Part shown: positions 17,056 through 24,706 of the stretch, in pieces
How the letters are laid out: every line of letters starts with the position of its first letter
Position numbering within the stretch: position 1 is the first letter of the stretch
Assembly (NCBI GenBank): GCA_002163135.1
Contig: MAAN01000037.1
Coordinates: forward strand, 1-33,722
DNA length: 33,722 bases
Direction: 5' to 3'
DNA from: Alphaproteobacteria bacterium 46_93_T64
Lineage (GTDB): Bacteria > Pseudomonadota > Alphaproteobacteria > Sneathiellales > Sneathiellaceae
The notes under the pieces: model-generated
The model's input: the letters and a program-made list of their open reading frames with translations, nothing else
Told to the model about the DNA's origin: nothing
The model's database searches: none
Translations under genes and position numbers: made by a program

Positions 17056-17757
17056 ATGCGGGTACTATTGATCGAAGACGATAGCTCAATGGCAAGAGGC
17101 ATCGAATTGATGTTAAATGCCGAAGGATTAAACGTATATTCCACTGATCTTGGTGAAGAAGGTGTGGATTTAGGTAAGTTGTACGACTACGATATAATCA
17201 TACTTGATCTGGGGCTACCGGACATGTCTGGATATGACGTTTTGAAAAAACTTCGTACAGCCAAGGTTGCAACACCGATTTTGATTCTTTCCGGTATGTC
17301 TGAACCAGACGACAAAGTGAAGGGTCTCGGTTTCGGTGCAGATGATTATCTGACGAAGCCTTTCAACAAAGATGAATTAATTGCCCGAATTCACGCAATT
17401 GTTCGCCGCTCGAAAGGGCATGCGCAGTCAACTATCACTACAGGTAAGCTGACTGTAAACCTCGATTCCAAATCAGTTGAAGTAGACGGGCAACGCCTAC
17501 ATCTAACAGGTAAAGAATACGGAATGCTTGAACTCCTCAGCCTTCGGAAAGGAACGACCCTCACAAAAGAGATGTTCCTGAACCATCTATATGGGGGTAT
17601 GGACGAGCCTGAACTTAAAATTATTGATGTATTCGTTTGTAAGCTACGTAAAAAACTAGCGTCAGCTACTCACGGGGACAACTATATTGAAACTGTTTGG
17701 GGTCGTGGATATGTGCTCCGGGATCCTGATGAGGCTAACCGCGCAAAAGCCAGTTAA
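17056..17757 (+). CDS. ctrA: Cell-cycle response regulator CtrA
   Basis: CtrA is the OmpR-family master regulator of cell cycle and motility in Alphaproteobacteria, phosphorylated through CckA and ChpT. The 233-residue protein has a complete receiver (acidic pair E7/D8-D9, phospho-acceptor D51 in [15 protein letters not shown] in LSGMSEP, K in YLTKPFN). It also has a winged-helix output domain ([20 protein letters not shown], then [12 protein letters not shown]). The DNA-binding half is extremely conserved across the class, so the assignment is firm. The protein ends AKAS, not the Ala-Ala that Caulobacter CtrA uses as a ClpXP degron. AGGAGG at 17040-17045 is a strong ribosome-binding site. 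A terminator follows. Confidence 0.97.
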   Translation: MRVLLIEDDSSMARGIELMLNAEGLNVYSTDLGEEGVDLGKLYDYDIIILDLGLPDMSGYDVLKKLRTAKVATPILILSGMSEPDDKVKGLGFGADDYLTKPFNKDELIARIHAIVRRSKGHAQSTITTGKLTVNLDSKSVEVDGQRLHLTGKEYGMLELLSLRKGTTLTKEMFLNHLYGGMDEPELKIIDVFVCKLRKKLASATHGDNYIETVWGRGYVLRDPDEANRAKAS

Positions 17758-17780
17758 GCTAGCCCTCAACTGAATAATAA

Positions 17781-17820
17781 AAAAAACGCTCGTAATCTTT
17801 ATTGATTGCGAGCGTTTTTT
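17781..17820. terminator. Bidirectional intrinsic terminator between ctrA and cheR
   Basis: The arms 17781-17797 and 17804-17820 form a 17-bp stem with one G-T pair and a six-base loop. AAAAAA opens one arm and TTTTTT closes the other, giving a U-run in either direction. It lies 24 bases after the ctrA stop and 40 bases after the cheR stop on the opposite strand, so it can end both convergent transcripts. Confidence 0.9.
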
Positions 17821-17859
17821 ATTGAGTAAAGAATTTTTACCTCTGGTATCTATCCGGTA

Positions 17860-18696
17860 TTATCCAGCTGCAGCGAGAACACCTCCGGTAGCGGGGGTAT
17901 AAACACCTTTCAAGCCACTTACCGGATTCAATTCATCGCATATTCCAAGAACCGTCTCTGCGCCACCTAAGAACAGGGCGCCATCATTGGCCATAATTTT
18001 ATGCATCTTTGAAAGTACTTTTGCTTTCGTTTCATGGTCAAAATAAATCAAAACATTACGACAGAAAATAACATCAAAGCTGCCGAGCATATTTAAACTT
18101 TCAAGCAAGTTTACATTTTGAAACTTGACCATGGCACGAATAGAACTGTCAATTTGCCACATCTCACCCATTTGTTGAAAATATTTGATTAACAACTGAA
18201 TAGGCAAACCGCGCTGTACTTCGAACTGAGAATAGAGACCAGATTTGGCCTTTTCCAAAACTTCGTTTGAAATATCTGTCGCTAAAATCTCAACACGCCA
18301 GCCGGCCATTTTCGCGGCCTCTTCTTTCAACAACATTGCCACAGAATAGGGTTCCTGCCCTGTTGAACAGGCTGCATTCCATATGCGGAGCGTCTTACGC
18401 GAAGACCTTGTCTCAAGAAGATGAGGAAGAATTGATTGTTTAAATATATCAAAAGGCTTGTTATCACGAAAGAAAAACGTCTCATTTGTCGTCATTGCTT
18501 CTGTGATATCGTCTTTTAATTTTGCATCATTGCTTCGACGAAGTTCATTAGCAAGGTCCGCAAGCGTGTTCAGTCCTCGCTGCCGCGCCAATGGCACCAA
18601 ACGGCTTTCTAACAAATATATTTTATCCTCTGTCAGTACCAAACCTGAGCGGTCTCGTACAACCCCGCTTAAAAGCTGGAAGTCCTGGCTGTTCAT
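17860..18696 (-). CDS. cheR: Chemotaxis protein methyltransferase CheR
   Basis: CheR methylates glutamates on chemoreceptors using S-adenosylmethionine, opposing CheB in adaptation. The 278-residue protein has the N-terminal helical domain and the catalytic domain. Family segments are TNETFFFRDNKPFDIF, the SAM-binding motif WNAACSTGQEPYSVAMLL, ILATDISNEVLEKA and FDVIFCRNVLIYFD. The length is typical. It is the last gene of the che operon: its ATG overlaps the cheB stop by four bases, so the two adaptation enzymes are translationally coupled. No VWRPW-type receptor-binding extension is seen. Confidence 0.96.
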   Translation of the reverse strand: MNSQDFQLLSGVVRDRSGLVLTEDKIYLLESRLVPLARQRGLNTLADLANELRRSNDAKLKDDITEAMTTNETFFFRDNKPFDIFKQSILPHLLETRSSRKTLRIWNAACSTGQEPYSVAMLLKEEAAKMAGWRVEILATDISNEVLEKAKSGLYSQFEVQRGLPIQLLIKYFQQMGEMWQIDSSIRAMVKFQNVNLLESLNMLGSFDVIFCRNVLIYFDHETKAKVLSKMHKIMANDGALFLGGAETVLGICDELNPVSGLKGVYTPATGGVLAAAG

Positions 18697-19868
18697 GAAG
18701 GTCTCCCTGTCAGCGCATTTTCAACGGCTGCGGGTATATTGTTCAGTGGCAAGACTGCGTTGGAAAGTCCTGAAGTTGCAACTGCACCTGGCATACCCCA
18801 CACAACACTTGATTCCTCATCTTGGGCAATAACATATCCGCCTGAACTGGCGATCTGTTCGCACCCTTTTTTCCCATCGTGGCCCATACCAGTTAAAATA
18901 ACGGTAAGAATACGACCACCATAAACCTGATCCAGGCTCCGCAGCATTGGATCAACCGCCGGGCGGCAATAATTTTCTGGAGGATTTTGGTTCAATTTTA
19001 TTTTGGCTTCCGATCCATCTTTAACAACAGTCATATGCCAATCACCTGGAGCCAGGTAAATCCGATTATTTTCGACTTTTTCACCGTCAATAGCCTCAGC
19101 ACAATTCATTCCAGAGATCTTCGCAAGATGTTCGGCCAAGATTGCAGTAAATGTTGCAGGCATATGTTGCGTTATGAAAATTGGAAGAGATAAACGCCCT
19201 TTAAGTTTTTCAAAGACCGAAAATAGTGCTTGCGGCCCTCCCGTTGAAGACCCGATAGCTAAAACTTTAGGAATGAGGCCTGGCCGATGTGGTCGTAGTT
19301 TAACAGCTGCCCCGCGATATAGACCGTTGCTTTCTTTAACTTGAACCTTACTTGATGGTTTCGCTTGTATCGATTGATCGGTTTGGGGGGCTGTATCTCC
19401 AGTTTTGCGACGACGATTAGCACCTAAGATTTTTATTTTGGAAATCAAATCACGTTGAAAGGCCTCTTTGTCCCCCGCATGACGCGTACTTTCCGGTTTT
19501 GGAATATAGTCAGCAGCGCCTTTTGCAAGTGCTTGCATGCTGATATTCGCGTTTCGAAGTGTGAGAGTTGAGGCCATGATCACTTTTACATCTGGGTCTA
19601 GCGCGATCAGTTTCGGAAGTGCTGTCATGCCGTCCATTTCTGGCATTTCAATATCAAGGATAACGACCTCAGGTTTGCACTTCTCGAACTCCCGAAGTGC
19701 ATAAACACCGTTACTAACTGAAGCAACTACTTCGATATCACCTTCTTCTTTCAGCCATCTTGCCAAGAAACCTCTGATTACAGCGGAATCGTCGACAATC
19801 ATCACCCGATACGGACTTTGCATACTAGACTTTGCTTTCTTAATCTCCGGATTGCCCAGCTGAAACAC
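18693..19868 (-). CDS. cheB: Chemotaxis response regulator / protein-glutamate methylesterase CheB
   Basis: CheB removes methyl groups from chemoreceptors and deamidates them when phosphorylated by CheA. The receiver domain (about 21-135) has D26/D27 and the acceptor D72 in ILDIEMPEMDG. The esterase domain (about 200-388) has the catalytic triad S208 (GSSTGG), H235 (ITQHMP) and D331 (GMGHDG). The linker is basic and Gln/Ser-rich. The GTG start at 19868 is supported by AGGAG seven bases upstream and overlaps the cheY stop by one base (TAGTG). An internal ATG at residue 16 is the alternative. It has 391 residues, slightly longer than E. coli CheB. Confidence 0.96.
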   Translation of the reverse strand: MFQLGNPEIKKAKSSMQSPYRVMIVDDSAVIRGFLARWLKEEGDIEVVASVSNGVYALREFEKCKPEVVILDIEMPEMDGMTALPKLIALDPDVKVIMASTLTLRNANISMQALAKGAADYIPKPESTRHAGDKEAFQRDLISKIKILGANRRRKTGDTAPQTDQSIQAKPSSKVQVKESNGLYRGAAVKLRPHRPGLIPKVLAIGSSTGGPQALFSVFEKLKGRLSLPIFITQHMPATFTAILAEHLAKISGMNCAEAIDGEKVENNRIYLAPGDWHMTVVKDGSEAKIKLNQNPPENYCRPAVDPMLRSLDQVYGGRILTVILTGMGHDGKKGCEQIASSGGYVIAQDEESSVVWGMPGAVATSGLSNAVLPLNNIPAAVENALTGRPS

Positions 19869-20233
19869 TAAAGCACTCCTACCTGAGAAAATTTTGCTTC
19901 GATAATAGCACGGTCGAACGGCTTCATTATGTACTCATTCGCCCCAGCAGAGATCGCCTCACGAATATGAGCCATATCATTTTCTGTTGTGCAAAAAATA
20001 ACCACTGGCGCTTCGCCGCCCTCAGTATTCCGAAGCTGCCTAAGAAATTCGATACCGTTCATAACAGGCATGTTCCAATCCAGCAATATCACATCTGGCA
20101 TTCCACCAAGACATGAATCCATCGCGTGTTTTCCATCTTCAGCTTCCCGAATTTCGAATTTCAGATCCTCCAAAATTCGTCTAGCAACCATTCGAACTAC
20201 TTTAGAGTCATCAACAATCAGACATGAGGCCAT
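19868..20233 (-). CDS. cheY: Chemotaxis response regulator CheY
   Basis: This is a stand-alone receiver of 121 residues with the full set of active-site residues: D8/D9, acceptor D52 in LLDWNMPVMNG, Thr in FCTTEND, and K104 in YIMKPFD. Phospho-CheY normally binds the FliM/FliN switch to alter rotation. It sits inside the che operon between cheW and cheB, which supports a chemotaxis role over that of a cell-cycle regulator such as DivK. It lies 24 bases after cheW. Some alphaproteobacterial CheYs act as phosphate sinks; sequence alone does not separate these roles. Confidence 0.92.
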   Translation of the reverse strand: MASCLIVDDSKVVRMVARRILEDLKFEIREAEDGKHAMDSCLGGMPDVILLDWNMPVMNGIEFLRQLRNTEGGEAPVVIFCTTENDMAHIREAISAGANEYIMKPFDRAIIEAKFSQVGVL

Positions 20234-20257
20234 ACTATTTCTCGTTTCCTAGTATTA

Positions 20258-20713
20258 TTATGCGGCAGCGCTTGCATTGCCTGCGAAGTCAAGCAAGCGT
20301 TCAATCTGTAAGATAACAAGAAGGTTATCCTGCGTTCGGTATATTCCCGCCGACACTTCACGCCAACGAGGATCCAAGGTTGCAGGGTTCTTCTCAAGTT
20401 GTTCAGATTTCAAGTTTATAACCTCACCAACAGTATCAATTAGCAAAGCATACGGTTCGCCATGATGCTCTACAACGACACTCATTCTTTGACCTGTTTC
20501 TTCTCGTGCTGGCAAGCCCAAACGCTTGCGAACATCAATACAGGTTACAATTCGACCGCGTAGATTAAGAGCGCCAGCAACTTCCGGCGGTGCCAGAGGA
20601 ATGTTTGTCAAGTTAATGCTTCCAAGAACATCATGAACCTGTAGCACTGGAATGCCAAACATTTGTCCTGCGATCGTTACAGTCACATACTCTTGTACGT
20701 CGTAATTACTCAT
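20258..20713 (-). CDS. cheW: Chemotaxis coupling protein CheW
   Basis: CheW bridges chemoreceptors and CheA. The 151-residue product is a single CheW domain with VTVTIAGQMFGIPVLQVHDVLG near the start, then EVAGALNLRGRIVTCIDVRK and YALLIDTVGEVINL. Its ATG overlaps the cheA stop by four bases (ATGA), ensuring matched synthesis with the kinase. The length and conserved NLRG motif are typical. Confidence 0.96.
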   Translation of the reverse strand: MSNYDVQEYVTVTIAGQMFGIPVLQVHDVLGSINLTNIPLAPPEVAGALNLRGRIVTCIDVRKRLGLPAREETGQRMSVVVEHHGEPYALLIDTVGEVINLKSEQLEKNPATLDPRWREVSAGIYRTQDNLLVILQIERLLDFAGNASAAA

Positions 20714-23484
20714 CTAGCACCTCCACCCGCACGCAAGGTTTGGGATAATGTATTCATTAACGCATCGCGATCAAATTTTGCCACGTAATCAGAGAAACCT
20801 ACCTGACGTCCACGATCAAAATCTTGTGGGGTTGTGTGTGATGACAACGCGATTATTGGGGTGCCTGCCCAGCGTTCATCTTTAAGAACTTCCTCTGCGA
20901 ATTGGAAGCCATCCATACCAGGCATTTCAATATCACTAACAATAATATCGAATTCCTTACCGGCCTCTCTCATTTCCAGAGCCTCGGTTGGGTTCTCTGC
21001 TGTGCTTACTTCATATCCTGCAACAGATAGAAGTGGCACCAACATATTCCGGAAGAATGGACTGTCATCTACAAGCAATATTTTCTGTGAAGAGCTTTCG
21101 CTACCAAAGGCCGCTGTCTCACCCCCACCAAACCAATCACCAAAACATTTTTGTAGATAATAACCAACATCGATAATATCCGTCGCTTTTCCTCGAATAA
21201 CAGCGCTGCCGATCATTCCTTCAACGCTGGAGGCCATCTCCACATTCAAATGATCTTCAACAATATCTACGATTTCATCAACGACCAGTCCCATTGTTCG
21301 GTCATTATCGGTAAATACGAGGATTGGTTGACGACCGGTTTCTACTATCGTTGCGTTATCACTCATGGTTACCAGCGGCATAATTTTTCCGCGATACTGA
21401 ACGACCATCTGATCATTTGTACGTTCGATGGTCTCTATGTCCACCTCTTCCAAGCGGGCTACCAGTGAAAGCGGCACCGCTTTTGGTTCATTTCCGCCAG
21501 CGCGGCAAATCAGCATCGCAACTTTATCATTTTCAGATGTATCTCTTTGCATTTCTTCTTCAATAGTATGATCGCCAACGAGATTTTCACCGGTTTGCGA
21601 TGCGATACCATTTGGATCCAGTATCATGATAACGCTACCGTCACCAAGAATAGTATTACCAGAGAAAATGGATAGATGCCGTAAAATAGGAGCAACTGGT
21701 TTAACAACAATTTCTTCAGTATCGAACACGCGGTCCACAACTATACCAAATGTATAGGCACCGACTTGCGTTACAATAATAAATTCTTCATCGCCCTTCA
21801 CTTCACTTTGTTCAGCGATCTCATCCGCGGCCGTCTCTAGCCTTAGAATTTCGTTTAGATGGATAAGCGGCAATAACCTATCGCGCAATCTGAGAACAGG
21901 TGCTTCATTAATAAGTTCAATTGTGTTTTCGCTGCGGCCATCAGTAGAGGCGCGCACCAGTTCCACAACACTAATTTGTGGAACAGCGAAACGCTCTCCG
22001 GCACATTCAACAATAAGAGCGGATACGATTGCCAAAGTCAGTGGGATCTTAATTGTGAAAACTGATCCCTTGCCTTCTTCAGATTTAAGTTCAACCGTGC
22101 CACCAATTTTTTCGATATTCGAACGGACAACATCCATCCCAACACCCCGCCCGGAAACATTGGTCACTTTATCTGCAGTTGAGAACCCTGGTCTCATAAT
22201 AAAATTCTGGACTTGTTGAATACTCATCGTTTCCAGTTCAGCTTCACTGGCCAAACCGTTTTCGATTACTTTCGCTTTGATTTTCTCGCTGTTAAGACCA
22301 CGACCATCATCAGAAATCGTAATGATGATGTGACCACCTTCATGATACGCGTCAAGAACAACTCGGCCAGTATCCTTTTTGCCCGCCGCCAATCGTTCTT
22401 TTGGAGTTTCCAGACCGTGGTCTGCTGAATTCCGAACCATGTGCGTCAAAGGATCTTTAATCATTTCGAGAACTTGACGATCAAGCTCTGTTTCCGCTCC
22501 GTGCATAACGAGGTCAATCTTCTTATCAAGATCGTTGCTCAAGTCACGAATAATTCGGGGTAGTTTAGACCATGCATTGCCAATTGGTTGCATTCTGGTT
22601 TTCATCAAACCTTCTTGCAATTCCGTTGTTACATGGCTTAGGCGTTGAAGAGGAACGGTAAATTCATTATCATCCATCCCCCGAACCATTTGTAATAGTT
22701 GGTTCCGGGTCAAAACAAGTTCACTGACCATTGTCATCAAATCTTCAAGCAACTCGACATTTACACGAATGCTCTGGTTTGCAAGTGACGTTTCCTTAGG
22801 CGCGTGATCTTTCGCAGCTACTTCAGGTGTTTTCTTTTCCGCGACCACCGGTATTTCCATGACAGGTTCTGCAACCAACTCAGGCTCATCTGGTTCATCG
22901 TCAGGGCCAGGAGCCGCATTAAATGCAGCTTCGAGTTCAGCCTCGGAAACCTCTCCAGGTCTTACTTCCTGAGAGACAAGTGGTCGTATCTGAGCTTCGA
23001 CTTCATCTGGGCCTGCTGCAGCTGCAAACGCGGCTTCCAGATCAGCTTCGCTAACTTCTTCCACGAGTTCAACAACATTTGAAGACCCACCAGCGGAGGC
23101 GGTTACTGTACCATAAGCCACATCATTCAGACGGGCTATCAAGTCAGCATCATTGCCTTCCGGTTCTAGTTCGGTTTGCTCAAGTGTCTCTAAAAGGTCT
23201 TTAATAACATCCATTGCTTCAAGGATAATCGTCACAACATCCGCTGTGACAGTTAATTCTTTGTCGCGAATTTTACCCAAAACATTTTCGCCGGCATGAG
23301 CAACGGCTTCCAGCCTTGGCAATCCAAGGAAGCCACATGTTCCTTTAATGGTGTGAACAAGACGAAAAATATTGTCAATTTGACTTCCGTCATCTGGGTT
23401 CTGTTCAAGCGCAACCAGCGCCGCGTCAACGATCCCAATATTCTCGTTTGTCTCAGTTAAAAACTCACTTAACAGATCATCCAT
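20710..23484 (-). CDS. cheA: Hybrid chemotaxis histidine kinase CheA with two CheW-like domains and a C-terminal receiver
   Basis: CheA phosphorylates CheY and CheB in response to receptors. The start is set at the ATG 23484 because GGGGAGA lies upstream and the product then opens with the family's MDDLLSEFLTETNENI; a GTG at 23517 has no ribosome-binding site. Domains of the 924-residue protein: Hpt with H44 (RLVHTIKG), an acidic linker with a repeated motif (144-161 and 179-196), dimerisation (about 235-300), HATPase (HMVRNSADHGLE, DDGRGL, GRGVGMDVV), CheW-like 1 (about 483-630), CheW-like 2 (about 652-785), and a receiver with D806/D807, D851 and K903. No clear P2 CheY-binding domain is seen. 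Such CheA-REC hybrids occur in Rhodospirillales. Confidence 0.94.
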   Translation of the reverse strand: MDDLLSEFLTETNENIGIVDAALVALEQNPDDGSQIDNIFRLVHTIKGTCGFLGLPRLEAVAHAGENVLGKIRDKELTVTADVVTIILEAMDVIKDLLETLEQTELEPEGNDADLIARLNDVAYGTVTASAGGSSNVVELVEEVSEADLEAAFAAAAGPDEVEAQIRPLVSQEVRPGEVSEAELEAAFNAAPGPDDEPDEPELVAEPVMEIPVVAEKKTPEVAAKDHAPKETSLANQSIRVNVELLEDLMTMVSELVLTRNQLLQMVRGMDDNEFTVPLQRLSHVTTELQEGLMKTRMQPIGNAWSKLPRIIRDLSNDLDKKIDLVMHGAETELDRQVLEMIKDPLTHMVRNSADHGLETPKERLAAGKKDTGRVVLDAYHEGGHIIITISDDGRGLNSEKIKAKVIENGLASEAELETMSIQQVQNFIMRPGFSTADKVTNVSGRGVGMDVVRSNIEKIGGTVELKSEEGKGSVFTIKIPLTLAIVSALIVECAGERFAVPQISVVELVRASTDGRSENTIELINEAPVLRLRDRLLPLIHLNEILRLETAADEIAEQSEVKGDEEFIIVTQVGAYTFGIVVDRVFDTEEIVVKPVAPILRHLSIFSGNTILGDGSVIMILDPNGIASQTGENLVGDHTIEEEMQRDTSENDKVAMLICRAGGNEPKAVPLSLVARLEEVDIETIERTNDQMVVQYRGKIMPLVTMSDNATIVETGRQPILVFTDNDRTMGLVVDEIVDIVEDHLNVEMASSVEGMIGSAVIRGKATDIIDVGYYLQKCFGDWFGGGETAAFGSESSSQKILLVDDSPFFRNMLVPLLSVAGYEVSTAENPTEALEMREAGKEFDIIVSDIEMPGMDGFQFAEEVLKDERWAGTPIIALSSHTTPQDFDRGRQVGFSDYVAKFDRDALMNTLSQTLRAGGGAR

Positions 23485-23567
23485 GGTGTTGCTTTCTCCC
23501 CGCAATTGCAGGTTCACGAATAAATGAACTCATGCCACCCAATTTGCGTCAGAATGCGCTAAAGAGG

Positions 23568-23588
23568 TTAACAAGCGGTTACGGTTAA
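23568..23588 (-). promoter_or_regulatory. Candidate CtrA box upstream of cheA
   Basis: On the + strand TTAA (23568-23571), seven bases, then TTAC (23579-23582) gives one mismatch to TTAA-N7-TTAA. Another TTAA follows at 23585-23588. On the minus strand this reads TTAACC twice. It lies about 85-105 bases upstream of the chosen cheA start. The surrounding gap 23485-23744 (260 bases) holds this site, a weak hairpin and no gene that I can see. Confidence 0.35.
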
Positions 23589-23691
23589 TGTGAGCAACAA
23601 CAGAAACTCAAAACTTTAAGAAAAATTTTAGCAAAAATACGTAAACTAGCCTGAAATTCAGTCTTCTAACTGTATTATCTAGATCCGAAAC

Positions 23692-23715
23692 CACGAAAAT
23701 CTGTTATTTTTCGTG
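23692..23715 (-). other. Weak hairpin after chpT
   Basis: CACGAAAA (23692-23699) and TTTTCGTG (23708-23715) form an 8-bp stem with an 8-base loop, about 30 bases past the chpT stop on the minus strand. There is no U-run after it in the direction of chpT transcription, so terminator function is doubtful. Confidence 0.25.
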
Positions 23716-23744
23716 CGCTTAGCCATCCAGAATTTCTGCTGAAA

Positions 23745-24383
23745 TTAGCCAGATTTTGCAGTAATAACTGTCAGGTCATCTTCCATCTTAGAGATGGTTA
23801 TGGTGTAATTATTGTTGGCACATATCGCCATCAAATATTGAGCACCAACATTTTGTGCCGTCAGCTGCTCTTCGTCATAACCTTCCAAGAGTGTATTGGT
23901 CACATCTTCGCGCAACCCTGCACGGGGGCCGCTTGCATGAAATTCAAAATTCCAACTGCCGTCATTAATGTGACCAGATACCGTTAGCTTGCCCCCACGC
24001 GGCAATGCACTTGATGAAATAGCCGCGAGATTACACAATACTTTAATTGCATCTTTAGACAGATTTTCGGCACCGCCCGCTTCATCTGGCCAATCCAACT
24101 CTACTTTGCCATATGACATATGTGTTCTGCAAAGTGTACGCGCGTCCCGAAGTGAGACTTCAGCGCCCAATCCACCGGCAAGACCAAACGCCAGTCTGTA
24201 GAACTGCAGACGGGCAGCAGCTTCACCTGCACTTTGACTAACCAGTGAAATGGCCTGGTCGCGCATATCTGCGTTACTCTCATCTTGCAACAGTTCAATA
24301 CCATTATTTACAGCACCGACGGGACCAATAATATCATGGCAAAGTTTAGAGCTCATAAGTGCAGTAAGTTTTAGGTCTATCAT
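23745..24383 (-). CDS. chpT: Histidine phosphotransferase ChpT
   Basis: ChpT relays phosphate from the hybrid kinase CckA to CtrA and CpdR. The 212-residue protein has the family's N-terminal helical hairpin with phospho-accepting H16 in SSKLCHDIIGPVGAVNNGIELL. A degenerate ATPase-like C-terminal domain follows (DAIKVLCNLAAISSSALPRGGKL, then GAQYLMAICANNNYTI). The length is close to that of Caulobacter ChpT. It precedes cheA on the same strand with a 260-base gap, so it may have its own transcript. GGAAGACA lies directly before the ATG. Its closeness to ctrA and sciP places three parts of the CtrA pathway in one window. Confidence 0.92.
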   Translation of the reverse strand: MIDLKLTALMSSKLCHDIIGPVGAVNNGIELLQDESNADMRDQAISLVSQSAGEAAARLQFYRLAFGLAGGLGAEVSLRDARTLCRTHMSYGKVELDWPDEAGGAENLSKDAIKVLCNLAAISSSALPRGGKLTVSGHINDGSWNFEFHASGPRAGLREDVTNTLLEGYDEEQLTAQNVGAQYLMAICANNNYTITISKMEDDLTVITAKSG

Positions 24384-24422
24384 TGTCTTCCAAGCTATCT
24401 TTGTTGCATTTTCAAATGTATC

Positions 24423-24455
24423 GCAAACTGTTTTGTCCTGTAGACTGCAGTTTGC
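24423..24455. promoter_or_regulatory. Inverted repeat (possible operator) before the DUF3553-formate dehydrogenase genes
   Basis: GCAAACTG (24423-24430) and CAGTTTGC (24448-24455) are perfect 8-base inverted repeats separated by 17 bases. The pair brackets the predicted -35 box and ends next to the predicted -10. This is the geometry of a regulator site that could block or modulate transcription. No regulator gene is adjacent. Confidence 0.4.
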
Positions 24456-24461
24456 TACACT
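24433..24461 (+). promoter_or_regulatory. Predicted sigma-70-type promoter for DUF3553 and formate dehydrogenase
   Basis: TTGTCC (24433-24438) and TACACT (24456-24461) are separated by exactly 17 bases, each with four of six consensus matches. Transcription would start near 24468, about 26 bases before the DUF3553 start codon. The same TACACT -10 sequence recurs before the HAD gene at 30842. Confidence 0.45.
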
Positions 24462-24493
24462 CTACCCCTAACAATCAACCAAGTGATCCAATT

Positions 24494-24703
24494 ATGATAA
24501 CGTTTTTTTCTCCAGGACAGTATGTACGCCACACAAAACAACCTGACTGGGGCTTGGGCCAAGTGCAATCTGCTGTTGCTGATCGTATAACCGTGAATTT
24601 CGAACATGCCGGAAAACAACTAATTATTGGCGGTCTCGAACTAGTTGTTGTCAGCGAAAGAGAGATAGTAGAAAGCCGAGCTCAGGACACCAAGGGTAAT
24701 TAG
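24494..24703 (+). CDS. DUF3553 small protein
   Basis: The start is taken at the ATG 24494 because the conserved family region begins there (FSPGQYVRHTKQPDWGLGQVQS, then RITVNFEHAGKQLI); an upstream in-frame ATG at 24383 would add 37 unlike residues. The 69-residue product is a beta-rich, Tudor/KOW-like domain related to the small C-terminal domain of PcrA/UvrD-type helicases, which binds RNA polymerase. The function of stand-alone DUF3553 proteins is unknown. Its stop lies three bases before the formate dehydrogenase beta start, so the two are likely co-transcribed. I see no evidence that it takes part in formate metabolism. Confidence 0.8.
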   Translation: MITFFSPGQYVRHTKQPDWGLGQVQSAVADRITVNFEHAGKQLIIGGLELVVVSEREIVESRAQDTKGN

Positions 24704-24706
24704 ATT

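Noticed and set aside
23485-23517. Extra 11 residues at the CheA N-terminus from a GTG
   Set aside because: There is no ribosome-binding site before the GTG, and family proteins begin at the MDDLLSEF segment.
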